DNA of 64,000 bases, taken from Streptomyces sp. PsTaAH-137. Its GTDB lineage: Bacteria; Actinomycetota; Actinomycetes; Streptomycetales; Streptomycetaceae. Below the pieces are notes generated by a model. That model had not been told where the DNA came from. It searched no databases and was given only the letters and a program-made list of their open reading frames with translations. Each line of letters starts with the position of its first letter. Position 1 is the first letter of the stretch. The position numbers and the translations under genes were made by a program. Shown in pieces: positions 33,078 through 42,413 of the stretch. Location: contig NZ_QLLY01000008.1 in assembly GCF_003259365.1 (NCBI RefSeq), positions 298,351-362,350 of the forward strand. Direction: 5' to 3'.

Positions 33078-33259
33078 AGCGGCGGATGCCGAGCCCGGCC
33101 GGTGATCGACGGTTCTCCTTGACCAGTGCAGCTGGCAGTGAGCCGAGGGCGGTGACCCGGATCCCGGTCGGCTGAAGACTCGTCGAATCGGTTCTCTGGG
33201 CGGGTCCGGAGTCGTAGCTTCTTCAAGGGACGGGGAGGCGCGGCGGAAGGAGGGCCGTC

Positions 33260-34108
33260 ATGTGGGGCGTCGACCATGTCGGGAGTTTTCGGCGGGAAGT
33301 GGCGGGGTTCGAGCGGGCCGTGGAGGTGTGGGTGGGGCGGGATGTGCCGCTCGTGCCCGGGGGCTCCGGGTGGTCCGTCGTTGAGCTTGTGGTGCATCTC
33401 GGGACCGTTCATCGGCAGGTCGCTCATATCGTCGGGGCCCGGTCGTTGGAGCCGCCCGTGGGGCTCGGGGATGCGGGTGTGCTGCGGTTGCCCGAGTCGG
33501 TCGGGCGGGGGTGGATGGCCCGGGGGCTGCTCGACTGGTTCCGGGATGGGGCCGATCAGTTAGAGAAGGTGTTCGCCGCCCGGGATCCCGGGGAGCCGGT
33601 GTGGTCCTGGGCTGCGGGGGACCTCGGTGGGCGGAACGTCGGGTTCTGGATGCGGTTGCAGGCCATCGAGGCCGCCGTGCACCGGTGGGACGCCGAGTGC
33701 GCCGCCGGGACGCCCGCGCCCGTGGAGACCTGGCTCGCCGCCGACGCCGTCAGTCATGTCTTCGAGGTGCTGGCTCCTGCGCGGCAGGCCTGGGGGCAGA
33801 CGCCGCCGGGGCGAGGCGAGCGGTTGCGGATCACGCAGACCGACGGGTTCCGCAGCTGGATCGTGCAGGTCGACGCCGATGACGTACTGCTGAATCAGGG
33901 CAGTGGGTGCTGTCTTGTCGAGCTGGCCGGGTCCGTTTCCGATCTGATGCTGCATCTGTGGCAGCGCATTCCGCGGGAGGAGATGGGGGTGCGGGGGGAT
34001 GCGGAGCTTCTCGATCGGTACCTTCCCTCTCCCGCGCCCTGGGCAGTCGGCGGCGCCGCCGGGTGTTGTCCGGATCCGGGTGGGGTGGCTGATTTCGGAC
34101 GCGGATGA
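33260..34108 (+). CDS. Maleylpyruvate isomerase-family (mycothiol-dependent, DinB-like) protein
   Basis: A 282-residue member of the DinB/mycothiol-dependent enzyme superfamily, which uses mycothiol for isomerase or transferase reactions in actinobacteria. GWSVVELVVHLGTVHRQVAHI (about 36-56) carries the conserved His metal-site helix, and WMRLQAIEAAVHRWDAE (about 130-147) holds the second His motif. GGAGG precedes ATG at the right distance. The last 30 residues are Gly/Pro-rich and extend past the usual end, possibly because of a frameshift or loss of the normal stop. Confidence 0.82.
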   Translation: MWGVDHVGSFRREVAGFERAVEVWVGRDVPLVPGGSGWSVVELVVHLGTVHRQVAHIVGARSLEPPVGLGDAGVLRLPESVGRGWMARGLLDWFRDGADQLEKVFAARDPGEPVWSWAAGDLGGRNVGFWMRLQAIEAAVHRWDAECAAGTPAPVETWLAADAVSHVFEVLAPARQAWGQTPPGRGERLRITQTDGFRSWIVQVDADDVLLNQGSGCCLVELAGSVSDLMLHLWQRIPREEMGVRGDAELLDRYLPSPAPWAVGGAAGCCPDPGGVADFGRG

Positions 34109-34183
34109 GCTGCGGCAGGCCCGCCCGTGCGGGTCTTGGCCGATCAGGCTCGATGCGGCAGCCGCACCGCCCCCGCCCGCCCG

Positions 34184-35503
34184 CTACTGCCGCACCTCTC
34201 GCCCCATCCCGCGCGCCGTCCCCGCCTCCGCGTCGGACCGCGCGGCGTCCGCCTCCGACGCGCGGTGCGGCCGCGCGGCCCGCACGGCCAGCACCAAGGC
34301 GGCGATCAGGCCCACCGCCCCGATGCCCGCTCCGGACAGCCGCAGCGCGCCGACCGCGCCGAGGGCGGCGACCAGCGGTCCGCCGAGGGCCGTGCCCAGG
34401 GGCACCGACAGGACGCGGACGGCAGAGCTCGCCGCGAGAGTCTGGGGCAGCAGCGTGCTGGGCGCCGCGCGCTGGAAGAGGGTGGTCGACAGCGTCGAGT
34501 ACGGCGGCCAGAGCAGCCCGGCCGCTCCGAAACAGACGACCGAAACGGCTGTCGGGGCGCCCACACCCAGCGGGAGCACCAGTACGCCGAAGCCGATGAC
34601 GATGCCGACCGTCGTGGGCCACATGCGCCACCGGCGGAGAAAGGGCGTGAGCACCGAGCCCGCCACCGCGCCGATACCGAAGGCGGTGTAGAACCCCGCC
34701 AGGACACCGGCCGAGGCGCCCAGGTCGTCCGACACATACAGCGGGAGCGCCACGTACACCGGGCCGAACAGGAGGAAGAACGCGAAGCTCAGGGCGAGGA
34801 GGCCGGACAGTCCCGGCACGCGCCGGATCACCGCGAAACCGGCCGTCCGCGAGGCGGTGTCGTCCTCGGGCTCCGGAACAGCGTCCTTCGGGACGGCTAC
34901 CAGGAAGGTCACCGCGAGGACGAGGAACGTCGCCGCGTCCACGGCCAGCACGGTCGCCGGGCCCCCGAACACGATCAGCAGCGTCGCCAGCGGCGGCCCC
35001 ACCACCGTGGCGATCGACCCCACGCCCGACAGAACGGCGTTGCCCGCCAAGTGGTCGCGCTCCGGCAGCACCCTCGCGATCAGCGTGTAGACACCTGCCT
35101 GCCCCCATGAGTGCAGCACGGAAGAGATCGCCAGCAAGGCGACGTACCCCTCGATACCGAGCACGCCGAAGGCGTGCAGCACCGGGATGGCGCCCAGCGC
35201 CGCCGCACGCAGTGCCGCGTCCCAGCCGACCAGTCCCGCGGCAGGCCGGTGGCGGAGGAAGCGGCCGAGCAGCAACGCTCCCGCCGCTCCCGACAAGGTG
35301 TAGGAGGCCGCCGCCGACGCCACCCAGATCCCGCGGTCCGCGGCCGGCGCCAGCTCGATCGCCAGCCAGCTGACCGCCACCACGGCCATGCCGTCGCCCA
35401 GTGCCGAGACGGCGAAACCCGGGAGGAGCCGACGCAGCGTCGGATGACCGACCACCGGCCGGTACGGCGAAGAGCGCAGCAGGCGCCTCGGGTCCAGGCC
35501 CAT
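34184..35503 (-). CDS. MFS transporter (DHA3-like)
   Basis: A 439-residue, 12-helix MFS exporter. The start LRRLLPGFAVSALGDGMAVVA is typical of the DHA3/enterobactin-exporter-like group; HSWGQAGVYTLIARVLPERD and LAGNAVLSGVGSIATVVGPP follow, and the second half begins near RRVPGLSGLLALSFAFFLLFG. GGAGG precedes ATG. No neighbouring gene indicates the substrate. Confidence 0.85.
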   Translation of the reverse strand: MGLDPRRLLRSSPYRPVVGHPTLRRLLPGFAVSALGDGMAVVAVSWLAIELAPAADRGIWVASAAASYTLSGAAGALLLGRFLRHRPAAGLVGWDAALRAAALGAIPVLHAFGVLGIEGYVALLAISSVLHSWGQAGVYTLIARVLPERDHLAGNAVLSGVGSIATVVGPPLATLLIVFGGPATVLAVDAATFLVLAVTFLVAVPKDAVPEPEDDTASRTAGFAVIRRVPGLSGLLALSFAFFLLFGPVYVALPLYVSDDLGASAGVLAGFYTAFGIGAVAGSVLTPFLRRWRMWPTTVGIVIGFGVLVLPLGVGAPTAVSVVCFGAAGLLWPPYSTLSTTLFQRAAPSTLLPQTLAASSAVRVLSVPLGTALGGPLVAALGAVGALRLSGAGIGAVGLIAALVLAVRAARPHRASEADAARSDAEAGTARGMGREVRQ

Positions 35504-35758
35504 GGGGCGACCTCCACACGTCGACGGAACGGATCACCACGACCCTGCCCCGGACGACGGCGTACGAGGTGCGCTTCACCGTTGGGCATAAACGTCACGC
35601 CCAGCGCGAACAGGGTCAGCCAGTGACCCGGAGCACAGTCTCCGGCCCGTCGGTACCGGCCCGGTACGCGCGGCGTAACCTCGCAAACGGCGCCCAACCG
35701 GTGCCACTCAGTGCATTGCCGGGCATCCGGTCCGGCGCTCCGTCCACCAGGAGATTCC

Positions 35759-36064
35759 ATGGCCCGCACCCTGCCCACCGCTCCCATCGCCGCCGCCGGA
35801 CTTGTCGGGGGGTACGCCACCGCGCGCTTCACCAAGAAGCGCCAGCTGGGCGGTGCCGTGCTCGCCGTCGCCGGGGCCGCCGCCGCCACGCAGTGGACCA
35901 AGGTGCGGGGTGGGAAGGTGGCCGGGGTGCTGACCGGGGCCTACGTTGTCGCGTTCGCCGGGTCGCATCCGCTGGCCAAGAAGGTGGGGGCCTGGCCTGC
36001 TGTGTTCGGGGTCGCGGGTGCCGTCGCCGCCGCGTCTTATGTGGTCGTGGACCGTCGGGCCTGA
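35759..36064 (+). CDS. Small conserved membrane protein
   Basis: A 101-residue protein with three short hydrophobic segments (PIAAAGLVGGYATA; LGGAVLAVAGAAAATQW; WPAVFGVAGAVAAASYVVV) and Lys-rich links. I know it only as a small protein common in Streptomyces; no function is assigned. ATG at 35759 follows AGGAG. A dispersed-repeat cluster comes directly after it. Confidence 0.7.
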   Translation: MARTLPTAPIAAAGLVGGYATARFTKKRQLGGAVLAVAGAAAATQWTKVRGGKVAGVLTGAYVVAFAGSHPLAKKVGAWPAVFGVAGAVAAASYVVVDRRA

Positions 36065-36119
36065 GCCCTTGCGGGCCCGGCCGCGGCCATCGGTTGTCGT
36101 TTGTCCGCGGGCCGGTGGG

Positions 36120-36288
36120 GGCTGGTCGCGCAGTTCCCCGCGCCCCTGATGGGTCGTTGGTCGGCCGGCCGCCGGTGGCCGCTTCTCGCGCAGTTCCCCG
36201 CGCCCCTGAAGCGAGCTTCGCTCGCCCATGGGTGGTTTTTCGGGTGCGGCTCTCTTCGTGGTTGCTCGCGCAGTTCCCCGCGCCCCTT
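36120..36288 (+). repeat. Three direct copies of the dispersed Streptomyces repeat
   Basis: Copies of the GCGCAGTTCCCCGCGCCCCT core at 36120-36149, 36181-36209 and 36261-36288. The second is followed by a GCGAGCTTCGCTCGC hairpin. They fill the space between two convergent genes. Confidence 0.8.
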
Positions 36289-36299
36289 ACAGGGGCGGC

Positions 36300-36683
36300 C
36301 TACTTCAGGTGGGCCAGTACGTTCACCACCCGCCCCTGCGGATCCCGGACGAAGAAGCGGCGGACGCCCCAGTCCTCGTCCTGGAGGGGGTGGACGATCT
36401 CGGCGCCCGCTGCCCGGAGGGCCTCGTAGGCCGTGTCGACGTCCTCCACCCTGCCCAGCTCCACGCTCACGTCCGGCACCACCGGGGCCGTCGCGTCGTG
36501 GGTCAGGAAGGTGAGTTGGGCCTCCGGGTGGCTCGGGGAGGCCAGGGTCGTGACCCAGCCGAGGTTCATGACCTCCTCGAAGCCGAGGGTGCCGTAGAAG
36601 TCGCGGTTCGCGGCTACCGCCTGTTCGCCGGGGGCCACCTGGAGGTTCGGGACCGCTCTGCGGATCTGTGTCATGCCCGTCAT
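36300..36683 (-). CDS. VOC (glyoxalase/bleomycin-resistance) family protein
   Basis: A 127-residue vicinal-oxygen-chelate protein with one betaalphabetabetabeta pair: FYGTLGFEEVMNLGWVTTLAS and DVDTAYEALRAAGAEIVHPL leading to WGVRRFFVRDPQGRVVNVLAH. The ATG at 36683 overlaps the regulator stop as ATGA; an ATG at 36674 gives the common MTQIRRA start. It is coupled to the GlxA-type regulator. Substrate unknown. Confidence 0.85.
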   Translation of the reverse strand: MTGMTQIRRAVPNLQVAPGEQAVAANRDFYGTLGFEEVMNLGWVTTLASPSHPEAQLTFLTHDATAPVVPDVSVELGRVEDVDTAYEALRAAGAEIVHPLQDEDWGVRRFFVRDPQGRVVNVLAHLK

Positions 36684-37654
36684 CGTCCCCGGAACGTGGC
36701 CCGGTACGCCCCCGGCGACACCCCGAGGCGGCGCTGGAAGTGCTGGCGCAGCGAGACGTCCGTGCCGAAGCCCGTCTCCGCCGCGATGCGGTCCACCGTG
36801 TGGTCGGTCTGCTCCAGCAACTCCCGTGCCCGGTCCACGCGTTGAGTGGCGAGCCAGGTCATCGGCGTGACGCCCGTCTCCTCGCGGAAGCGGCGGTTGT
36901 AGGTGCGGACCGACAGGCCGTCGCGCGCCGCCAGATCGGCCAGGGACAGGGGTTCGGCGAGGTGTTCCAGGGCCCACGCCCGTGACGGTGACGTCGAGGT
37001 CAGGCCCTCCTCCTCGACCGGGCGGCGGATGTACTGGGCCTGGCCGCCCTCCCGGTACGGGGGTACGACGGTGCGGCGGGCGACCTCGGCCGCCACCGCC
37101 GCGCCGTGGTCCGCGCGGATCATGTGCAGGCACAGGTCGATGCCGGCCGCCTCACCGGCGGAGGTGAGGACCGGGCCCTCGTCCACGTACAGGACGTCGG
37201 CGTCGACCGTGACGGCCGGGAACGTACGGGCGAAGTGCGCCGACGACATCCAGTGCGTCGTCGCCCGGCGCCCGTCCAGCAGGCCCGCCGCCGCCAGGAC
37301 GAACGCGCCCGTGCAGATGGAGGCCACGCGCCCGCGTACGGAATCGATCAGCGATGCCAGCTCGTCGTCCAGGCCGCCCGGGCGCAGCGTCTCGTCCGAC
37401 TCGTGCGAGGCCGGGACCAGGACGGTGCCGGCCGCCTTGACCGTCTCCGGGCCGTGTTCCGCGTAGATGGGGAAATCGGCGTCCGTACGGATCTTCCCCG
37501 GCCGGGGCGCGCACGTACGGACGTCGTAGAGGCGGTCGCCCGTCGACGGGTCGCGGGCCGAGCCGAAGAGCTGGTGGACCAGGCCCAGTTCCATGGGCAG
37601 CACACCGTCCCTGACCAGGACGGCCACCGTCTGCCGCGCGCGCCGCGTTCCCAT
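36680..37654 (-). CDS. GlxA-type AraC regulator with DJ-1/PfpI domain
   Basis: A 324-residue regulator. Residues about 8-185 form a DJ-1/PfpI-like domain with the nucleophile elbow SICTGAFVLAAAG; residues about 215-320 form the AraC double helix-turn-helix (LSLADLAARDGLSVRTYNRR; VDRIAAETGFGTDVSLRQHF). These proteins usually respond to small metabolites. It lies 13 bp after the MFS gene and overlaps the VOC gene, so the three form one unit. Confidence 0.88.
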   Translation of the reverse strand: MGTRRARQTVAVLVRDGVLPMELGLVHQLFGSARDPSTGDRLYDVRTCAPRPGKIRTDADFPIYAEHGPETVKAAGTVLVPASHESDETLRPGGLDDELASLIDSVRGRVASICTGAFVLAAAGLLDGRRATTHWMSSAHFARTFPAVTVDADVLYVDEGPVLTSAGEAAGIDLCLHMIRADHGAAVAAEVARRTVVPPYREGGQAQYIRRPVEEEGLTSTSPSRAWALEHLAEPLSLADLAARDGLSVRTYNRRFREETGVTPMTWLATQRVDRARELLEQTDHTVDRIAAETGFGTDVSLRQHFQRRLGVSPGAYRATFRGR

Positions 37655-37667
37655 GGCGCCGATGCTG

Positions 37668-39149
37668 TCACCCCGGCGGCGACACCGCCGACAGCGGGCG
37701 GGCCACGTCCTCCAGCGACTTGCCCTCCGCCCGGACCGCGAACGCCACCGCCACCAGGCCCGCCAGGCACATCAGCCCGGCGCCGATCTGGAAGGCGAGG
37801 ACCGTGTCGGCGACCTTGCCGCTCTTGGTGAGGTCGGCGAAGAGCAGCGGGCCGCTGATGCCGCCGGCCGCCGTGCCGACCGCGTAGAAGAAGGCGATCG
37901 CCATCGCGCGCGTCTCCATCGGGAAGATCTCCGAGACGGTGAGGTACGCGCTGGAGGCGCCCGCCGACGCGAAGAACAGGACCACCGACCAGCAGGCCGT
38001 CAAGGTGGTCGCGGTGAGCGAGCCGCGGTCGAAGAGCCAGGCCGTGGCGAAGAGCAGCACCCCGGAGAGCAGGTATGTGGAGGAGATCATGATGCGGCGG
38101 CCGACGGTGTCGAAGAGCTTGCCGAGCAGCAGCGGGCCGATGAAGTTCCCGGCCGCGATGATCGCGAAGTAGTAGCCGGTGGAGCCGGTCGGCACGTCGT
38201 AGAAGGTGGTCAGGATGGCGCCGAAACCGAAGGTGATCGCGTTGTAGAGGAACGCCTGGCCGATGAAGAGCGCGAGGCCGAGGGTGGTGCGGCGCGGGTA
38301 GGAGCGGAAGACGGTACGGGCGATCTCGCCGAAGCCGATGCTCTTGCGCTGGTGGATGGTGATCTCGCCGGCGGGTGGGGGCAGGGATTCGTCGCCGTGT
38401 TCCGCGCGGACCTTGTCCTCGACCTCCGTCACCAGGGCTTCCGCCTCCTCTCCCCTGCCGTGGATGAACAGCCAGCGGGGGCTCTCGGGGACGTTGCGGC
38501 GGACGAGGAGGATGACCAGGCCGAGGACCACGCCGAGGGCGAAGGTGAGGCGCCAGCCGACGTTCTTCGCGAACAGGTCCGTGTCGAGGGCGACGATCGA
38601 GAGCAGCGAGCCGCCGATCGCGCCGAGCCAGAAGCTGCCGTTGATGATGAGGTCGACGCGGCCGCGGAACTTCGACGGGATCAGCTCGTCGATCGCCGAG
38701 TTGATGGCCGCGTACTCGCCGCCGATGCCGAAGCCCGTGAAGAAGCGGAAGACGAAGAACCACCAGGTGGAGAAGGAGACGGCGGTCAGGGCCGTCGCCG
38801 CCAGGTAGACCGCCAGGGTCACCAGGAAGAGCTTCTTGCGGCCGAACCGGTCGGTCAGCCAGCCGAAGAACAGGGCTCCGGCGCAGGCACCCGCCACGTA
38901 CAGGGCGGCCGCGATGCCGGTGACCTGCGCGGAGGAGATGGGCAGGCCGCTGCCGGACTCGGACAGGCGGCCCGCGATGTTGCCGACGACCGTGACCTCC
39001 AGGCCGTCGAGGATCCAGACCGTGCCGAGGCCGATGACGACCATCCAGTGCCAGCGGGACCACGGCAGGCGGTCCAGGCGGGCCGGTACGGCTGTGGTGA
39101 CGGTGCCGGGGGCTCCGCCGGTACCGGGGTGCTGCTGGCCCAGGGACAT
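37668..39149 (-). CDS. MFS metabolite transporter (sugar/aromatic acid porter type)
   Basis: A 493-residue, 12-helix carrier. The early DGLEVTVVGNIAGRL, motif A FFGWLTDRFGRKKLFLVTL, helix-4 FRFFTGFGIGGEYAAINS and the mid-protein RRNVPESPRWLF place it in the metabolite-H+ or sugar porter branch; the second motif A is LLGKLFDTVGRRIMI. It is followed closely by the GlxA-type regulator and VOC gene. Substrate cannot be read. Confidence 0.86.
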   Translation of the reverse strand: MSLGQQHPGTGGAPGTVTTAVPARLDRLPWSRWHWMVVIGLGTVWILDGLEVTVVGNIAGRLSESGSGLPISSAQVTGIAAALYVAGACAGALFFGWLTDRFGRKKLFLVTLAVYLAATALTAVSFSTWWFFVFRFFTGFGIGGEYAAINSAIDELIPSKFRGRVDLIINGSFWLGAIGGSLLSIVALDTDLFAKNVGWRLTFALGVVLGLVILLVRRNVPESPRWLFIHGRGEEAEALVTEVEDKVRAEHGDESLPPPAGEITIHQRKSIGFGEIARTVFRSYPRRTTLGLALFIGQAFLYNAITFGFGAILTTFYDVPTGSTGYYFAIIAAGNFIGPLLLGKLFDTVGRRIMISSTYLLSGVLLFATAWLFDRGSLTATTLTACWSVVLFFASAGASSAYLTVSEIFPMETRAMAIAFFYAVGTAAGGISGPLLFADLTKSGKVADTVLAFQIGAGLMCLAGLVAVAFAVRAEGKSLEDVARPLSAVSPPG

Positions 39150-39225
39150 GGGGCCCTCCTCGTCGAGGGAAATGGCCTCTCCCGGGTGCCCCGAAAAGGC
39201 GCCTCCGCACCAGACTCACCGCCAC

Positions 39226-39296
39226 GGGGCTCCGCCCCGGACCCCGCTCCTCAATCGCCGGAGGGGCTTGTTGTGACATCCGCCGGAGGGGCTTGT
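39226..39296. repeat. Dispersed CCGGAGGGGCTTG repeat with GGGGCTCCGCCCC hairpin
   Basis: A GGGGCTCCGCCCC palindrome at 39226-39238 is followed by two CGCCGGAGGGGCTTG copies. The same arrangement is common between Streptomyces genes, by recollection. It sits between two minus-strand genes and may end transcription of the DUF445 gene. Confidence 0.55.
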
Positions 39297-39301
39297 CTCG
39301 G

Positions 39302-40660
39302 CTACGCCCCCAGCGCCTTCGACACCGTGTAGATCAACAACCCCGCCAGCGAACCGACCACCGTGCCGTTGATCCGGATGAACTGAAGGTCGCGGCCGAT
39401 GTGGGCCTCGATCTTGCGGGAGGTGTGCTCGGCGTCCCAGCCGGCCACCGTGTCCGTAATGAGGGAGGTGATCTCCGCCCGGTACGTGGTCACGACGTAC
39501 ACCGCCGCGCCCTCCACCCAGCCGTCGACCTTGCCCTGCACCTTCGGGTCGGACGCCATCCGCTGCCCGAGCGAGAGCAGCGACGCCCGCACCCGCAGCC
39601 GCAGCTCGCTGCGCTCGTCCTCGGCCGCCGCCACGATCATCGAGCGGACCGCCGACCAGGTGGAGGCGATCAGGTCCTGCACCTCGGAGCGGCCCAGCAC
39701 CTCGGACTTCAGGCGCTCGACGCGGGCCCGGGTGTCGGAGTCGGACTGGAGGTCGCCCGCGAAGTCCCGCAGGAAACGGTCGACGGCGCCGCGCGCCGGG
39801 TGCTCGGGCATGTCGCGCATCTCGGTGACGAAGCGCAGCAGCTCCTTGTAGACCCGCTCGCCGACCCGCTTGTCCACGAACCGCGGGGTCCAGCCGGGCG
39901 CCCCGCCCTGCACGGCGTCCATCACCGAGTCGGAGTGCAGGACGAGCCAGTCGTGTGCCCGCGTGCACACCAGGTCGACGACGCGCTTGTGGCCGCCGTC
40001 CGCGACGACCTTCTCCAGCATCTTGCCGATGCCGGGCGCGATCTCGGCGTTGTCGGCGCGGCGCGTGATGGCCTCGCCGACGACGGCCTGGACGTCGGAG
40101 TCGCGGAGCACGGTGAGGGCGCCGCGCAGCGCGGTGGCCAGCTCGGCCGTCACCCGGTCCGCGTTCTTGGGCTCGGCGAGCCAGGCGCCGAGCCGGGAGC
40201 CGATGCCGACCGAGCGCAGGCGGTCGCGGACCACGTCGCCGGAGAGGAAGTTCTCCCCGACGAACTCGCCGAGCGATACGCCCAGTTGGTCCTTCTTGCG
40301 GGGAATGATCGCGGTGTGCGGGATGGGGATGCCGAGGGGGTGGCGGAAGAGGGCCGTGACCGCGAACCAGTCGGCGAGCGCGCCGACCATGCCGGCCTCG
40401 GCGGCCGCCGCGACATAGCCCGTCCAGGCGCCCGCGCCGGAGTGCTCCGCCCAGGTGGCCAGGGCGTAGACGATCGCGACGAGGACCAGCAGGCCGGTCG
40501 CCGTCGCCTTCATCCGGCGCACCCCGCGACGCTTCTCCTCGTCCGCGGCGGTGAACTCGGTGACGGAGCGGCGGGCGGTGCGGGGTGGCGCGGCGGGCCC
40601 ATGGGCATACTGCCCAGAGCCACCCCCGCCCGGTTCACCCCTTTTGTCCAGATCGCTCAT
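39302..40660 (-). CDS. DUF445 family membrane-anchored protein
   Basis: A 452-residue DUF445 protein of unknown function. A Gly/Pro-rich N-terminus is followed by a membrane helix (TATGLLVLVAIVYALATW), the DUF445 signature AGMVGALADWFAVTALFRHP, GIPIPHTAIIPRKKDQLG, then a long helical body and a final hydrophobic GTVVGSLAGLLIYTVSKAL. The ATG follows GAGCGA only weakly. It is divergent from the SGNH hydrolase across 380 bp. Confidence 0.87.
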   Translation of the reverse strand: MSDLDKRGEPGGGGSGQYAHGPAAPPRTARRSVTEFTAADEEKRRGVRRMKATATGLLVLVAIVYALATWAEHSGAGAWTGYVAAAAEAGMVGALADWFAVTALFRHPLGIPIPHTAIIPRKKDQLGVSLGEFVGENFLSGDVVRDRLRSVGIGSRLGAWLAEPKNADRVTAELATALRGALTVLRDSDVQAVVGEAITRRADNAEIAPGIGKMLEKVVADGGHKRVVDLVCTRAHDWLVLHSDSVMDAVQGGAPGWTPRFVDKRVGERVYKELLRFVTEMRDMPEHPARGAVDRFLRDFAGDLQSDSDTRARVERLKSEVLGRSEVQDLIASTWSAVRSMIVAAAEDERSELRLRVRASLLSLGQRMASDPKVQGKVDGWVEGAAVYVVTTYRAEITSLITDTVAGWDAEHTSRKIEAHIGRDLQFIRINGTVVGSLAGLLIYTVSKALGA

Positions 40661-41041
40661 CGCACGTCCGCCTCACTCATCGCTCGCCTCACCCATCGTT
40701 CGCCTCACGCCTCGTTCGCCTCACGCCCGTCGCCTCGCGCCCGCCTCCGGGCCGGTGCGCGCCCGTGGCGCGGCCGCCCCGGTCGCCCGGGTCGCCCCGA
40801 TCGCCGTCCCAGCCATCCCGATCGTCCCGCTCATCGCCGCTTCCGGCTCCGGCATCCGTCGCTCCGATGTCATCCCCCTCACACATTGTCCCTTCCTGCC
40901 CTACTAACGGAACGAACCACAAGTTCCCGGCGTCTCAATGGGCGGAGGGGGGCAGTGTCGGCCTCGTCTCGCCCCATGACGCATCATGGGATCATCACAC
41001 CGGAGCCGTACGCTCCCCCTGCCCGAGGAGACACACACCGC
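40661..41041. other. Divergent intergenic region with short tandem repeats
   Basis: No gene is supported. It contains four 16-bp tandem units at 40671-40732 and the probable promoters of the DUF445 and SGNH genes. Confidence 0.5.
40671..40732. repeat. Tandem array of four 16-bp units
   Basis: Units CCTCACTCATCGCTCG, CCTCACCCATCGTTCG, CCTCACGCCTCGTTCG and a shortened CCTCACGCCCGTCG follow each other without spacers. They begin 10 bp upstream of the DUF445 start codon, in its leader region. Confidence 0.7.
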
Positions 41042-42364
41042 ATGACCAGGCGTCACGGTTATGTGCTGCTGGCCGCGCTCGTCGCGGTCGCCGTAGTGAT
41101 CTCTGCCGCTATCTACGTCGGTTTCTCCGGCGTCCTCAGGAGCGGCGACGACAACATCCAGGCGAGCGGCGCCCACCCGCGCAGCTCCGCCGCGCCCGCC
41201 TCCACCGGCACCTGGGCCGGCAGCTGGTCGGCCGCCCCGGCGGGCGCCGAGCCCGGCACGGAGAGGAATGGTTTCTCCGGCCGCTCCATCCGCAATGTCG
41301 TGCATACGAGCATCGGCGGCACCGGTGCCCGTGTCACGCTCTCCAATCTGTACGGGCAGCAGCCGCTCAGCATCACGCACGCGTCGATCGCCGTGGCCTC
41401 CGCGCCGAACAACCCCACCGCGCTGGCCGGCACGCTGCGCCGCCTGACCTTCTCCGGGAACACCTCGGTGGTCATCGCCGCCGGTTCGCAGGTCGTCAGC
41501 GACGCGGTGCGGCTGCGGGTGCCGAGCGCCTCGGACATGCTCGTCACCACCTACTCCCCCACCCCGTCGGGACCGGTCACCTATCACCCGCAGGCCCGGC
41601 AGATGTCGTACGTCGCGAGCGGCGACGTCGTGGAGGACCCGACCGGCACCCGGTTCACCGAACAGAGCCCGTACTGGCGCTACCTGACCGCCCTCGACGT
41701 GCTCAGCAACGAGGCCGCGGGCACCGTCGTCGTCATCGGTGACTCGCTCACCGACGGCATCACCTCCACCATGGGTGCCAACCGGCGCTGGACGGACGTG
41801 CTCGCCGACCGGCTGCGCACCGAGTCGGGTGCCCCGCGCTACGGCGTCTCGAACCAGGGCATCAGCGGCAACCGCGTGCTGTCCGACGGGCTCGGGCGCC
41901 CCGCCAACAATCCGAGCGGGCTGTCCCGCTTCGGGCGCGACGCGCTCGACCGGCCCGGGGTGCGGGCCGTCGTCATCGACCTCGGGATCAACGACATCCT
42001 GCGCAACCCGCAGCAGACCGACCCCGCCAAGATCGTGGAGGGGCTGCGGGAGCTGGTGCGGCAGGCGCACGCGCGCGGGCTGCGCGTCGTCGGTGCGACC
42101 CTCATGCCGTTCCAGGGGCACCGCGGGTACGAGCCCCGGCTCGAGGTCGTTCGGCAGGGTGTGAACGAGCAGATCCGCGCGGGCAAGGTCTACGACAGTT
42201 ACGTCGACTTCGACCGGGCGCTGCGCGATCCGTACAACCCGCGCAAGCTGCTGCCGCAGTTCGACTCGGGTGACCATCTGCACCCCAGCGACGCCGGGTA
42301 CCGGAAGATGGCCGACACCTTCGACCTGACCTCGCTGAAGGGCACCACCGGCGCCCAGCTCTGA
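41042..42364 (+). CDS. Secreted or membrane-anchored SGNH/GDSL hydrolase
   Basis: A 440-residue esterase/lipase-type enzyme. An N-terminal hydrophobic segment (YVLLAALVAVAVVISAAIY, residues 7-25) is a signal or anchor. A beta-rich domain follows, then the SGNH domain with VVVIGDSLTDGITS (Ser of GDS), NQGISGNRVL (Gly/Asn), IDLGINDILR (Asn) and DHLHPSDAGY (catalytic Asp/His). GAGGAG precedes ATG at 41042. Substrate is unknown; cell-surface or exported glycans and lipids are plausible. Confidence 0.88.
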   Translation: MTRRHGYVLLAALVAVAVVISAAIYVGFSGVLRSGDDNIQASGAHPRSSAAPASTGTWAGSWSAAPAGAEPGTERNGFSGRSIRNVVHTSIGGTGARVTLSNLYGQQPLSITHASIAVASAPNNPTALAGTLRRLTFSGNTSVVIAAGSQVVSDAVRLRVPSASDMLVTTYSPTPSGPVTYHPQARQMSYVASGDVVEDPTGTRFTEQSPYWRYLTALDVLSNEAAGTVVVIGDSLTDGITSTMGANRRWTDVLADRLRTESGAPRYGVSNQGISGNRVLSDGLGRPANNPSGLSRFGRDALDRPGVRAVVIDLGINDILRNPQQTDPAKIVEGLRELVRQAHARGLRVVGATLMPFQGHRGYEPRLEVVRQGVNEQIRAGKVYDSYVDFDRALRDPYNPRKLLPQFDSGDHLHPSDAGYRKMADTFDLTSLKGTTGAQL

Positions 42365-42370
42365 CCGGAG

Positions 42371-42403
42371 GAACCCCGCGCGGGCGGCGCCCGCGCGGGG
42401 TTC
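42371..42403. terminator. 15-bp perfect hairpin between convergent genes
   Basis: GAACCCCGCGCGGGC and its exact complement enclose GGC, seven bases after the SGNH hydrolase stop and ten before the MFS stop. It can end both transcripts. Confidence 0.85.
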
Positions 42404-42413
42404 TCGGCTGTGG

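Noticed and set aside
40671..40732. Possible CRISPR array
   Set aside because: Units are only 16 bp with no spacers and no cas genes, so it is a simple tandem repeat.
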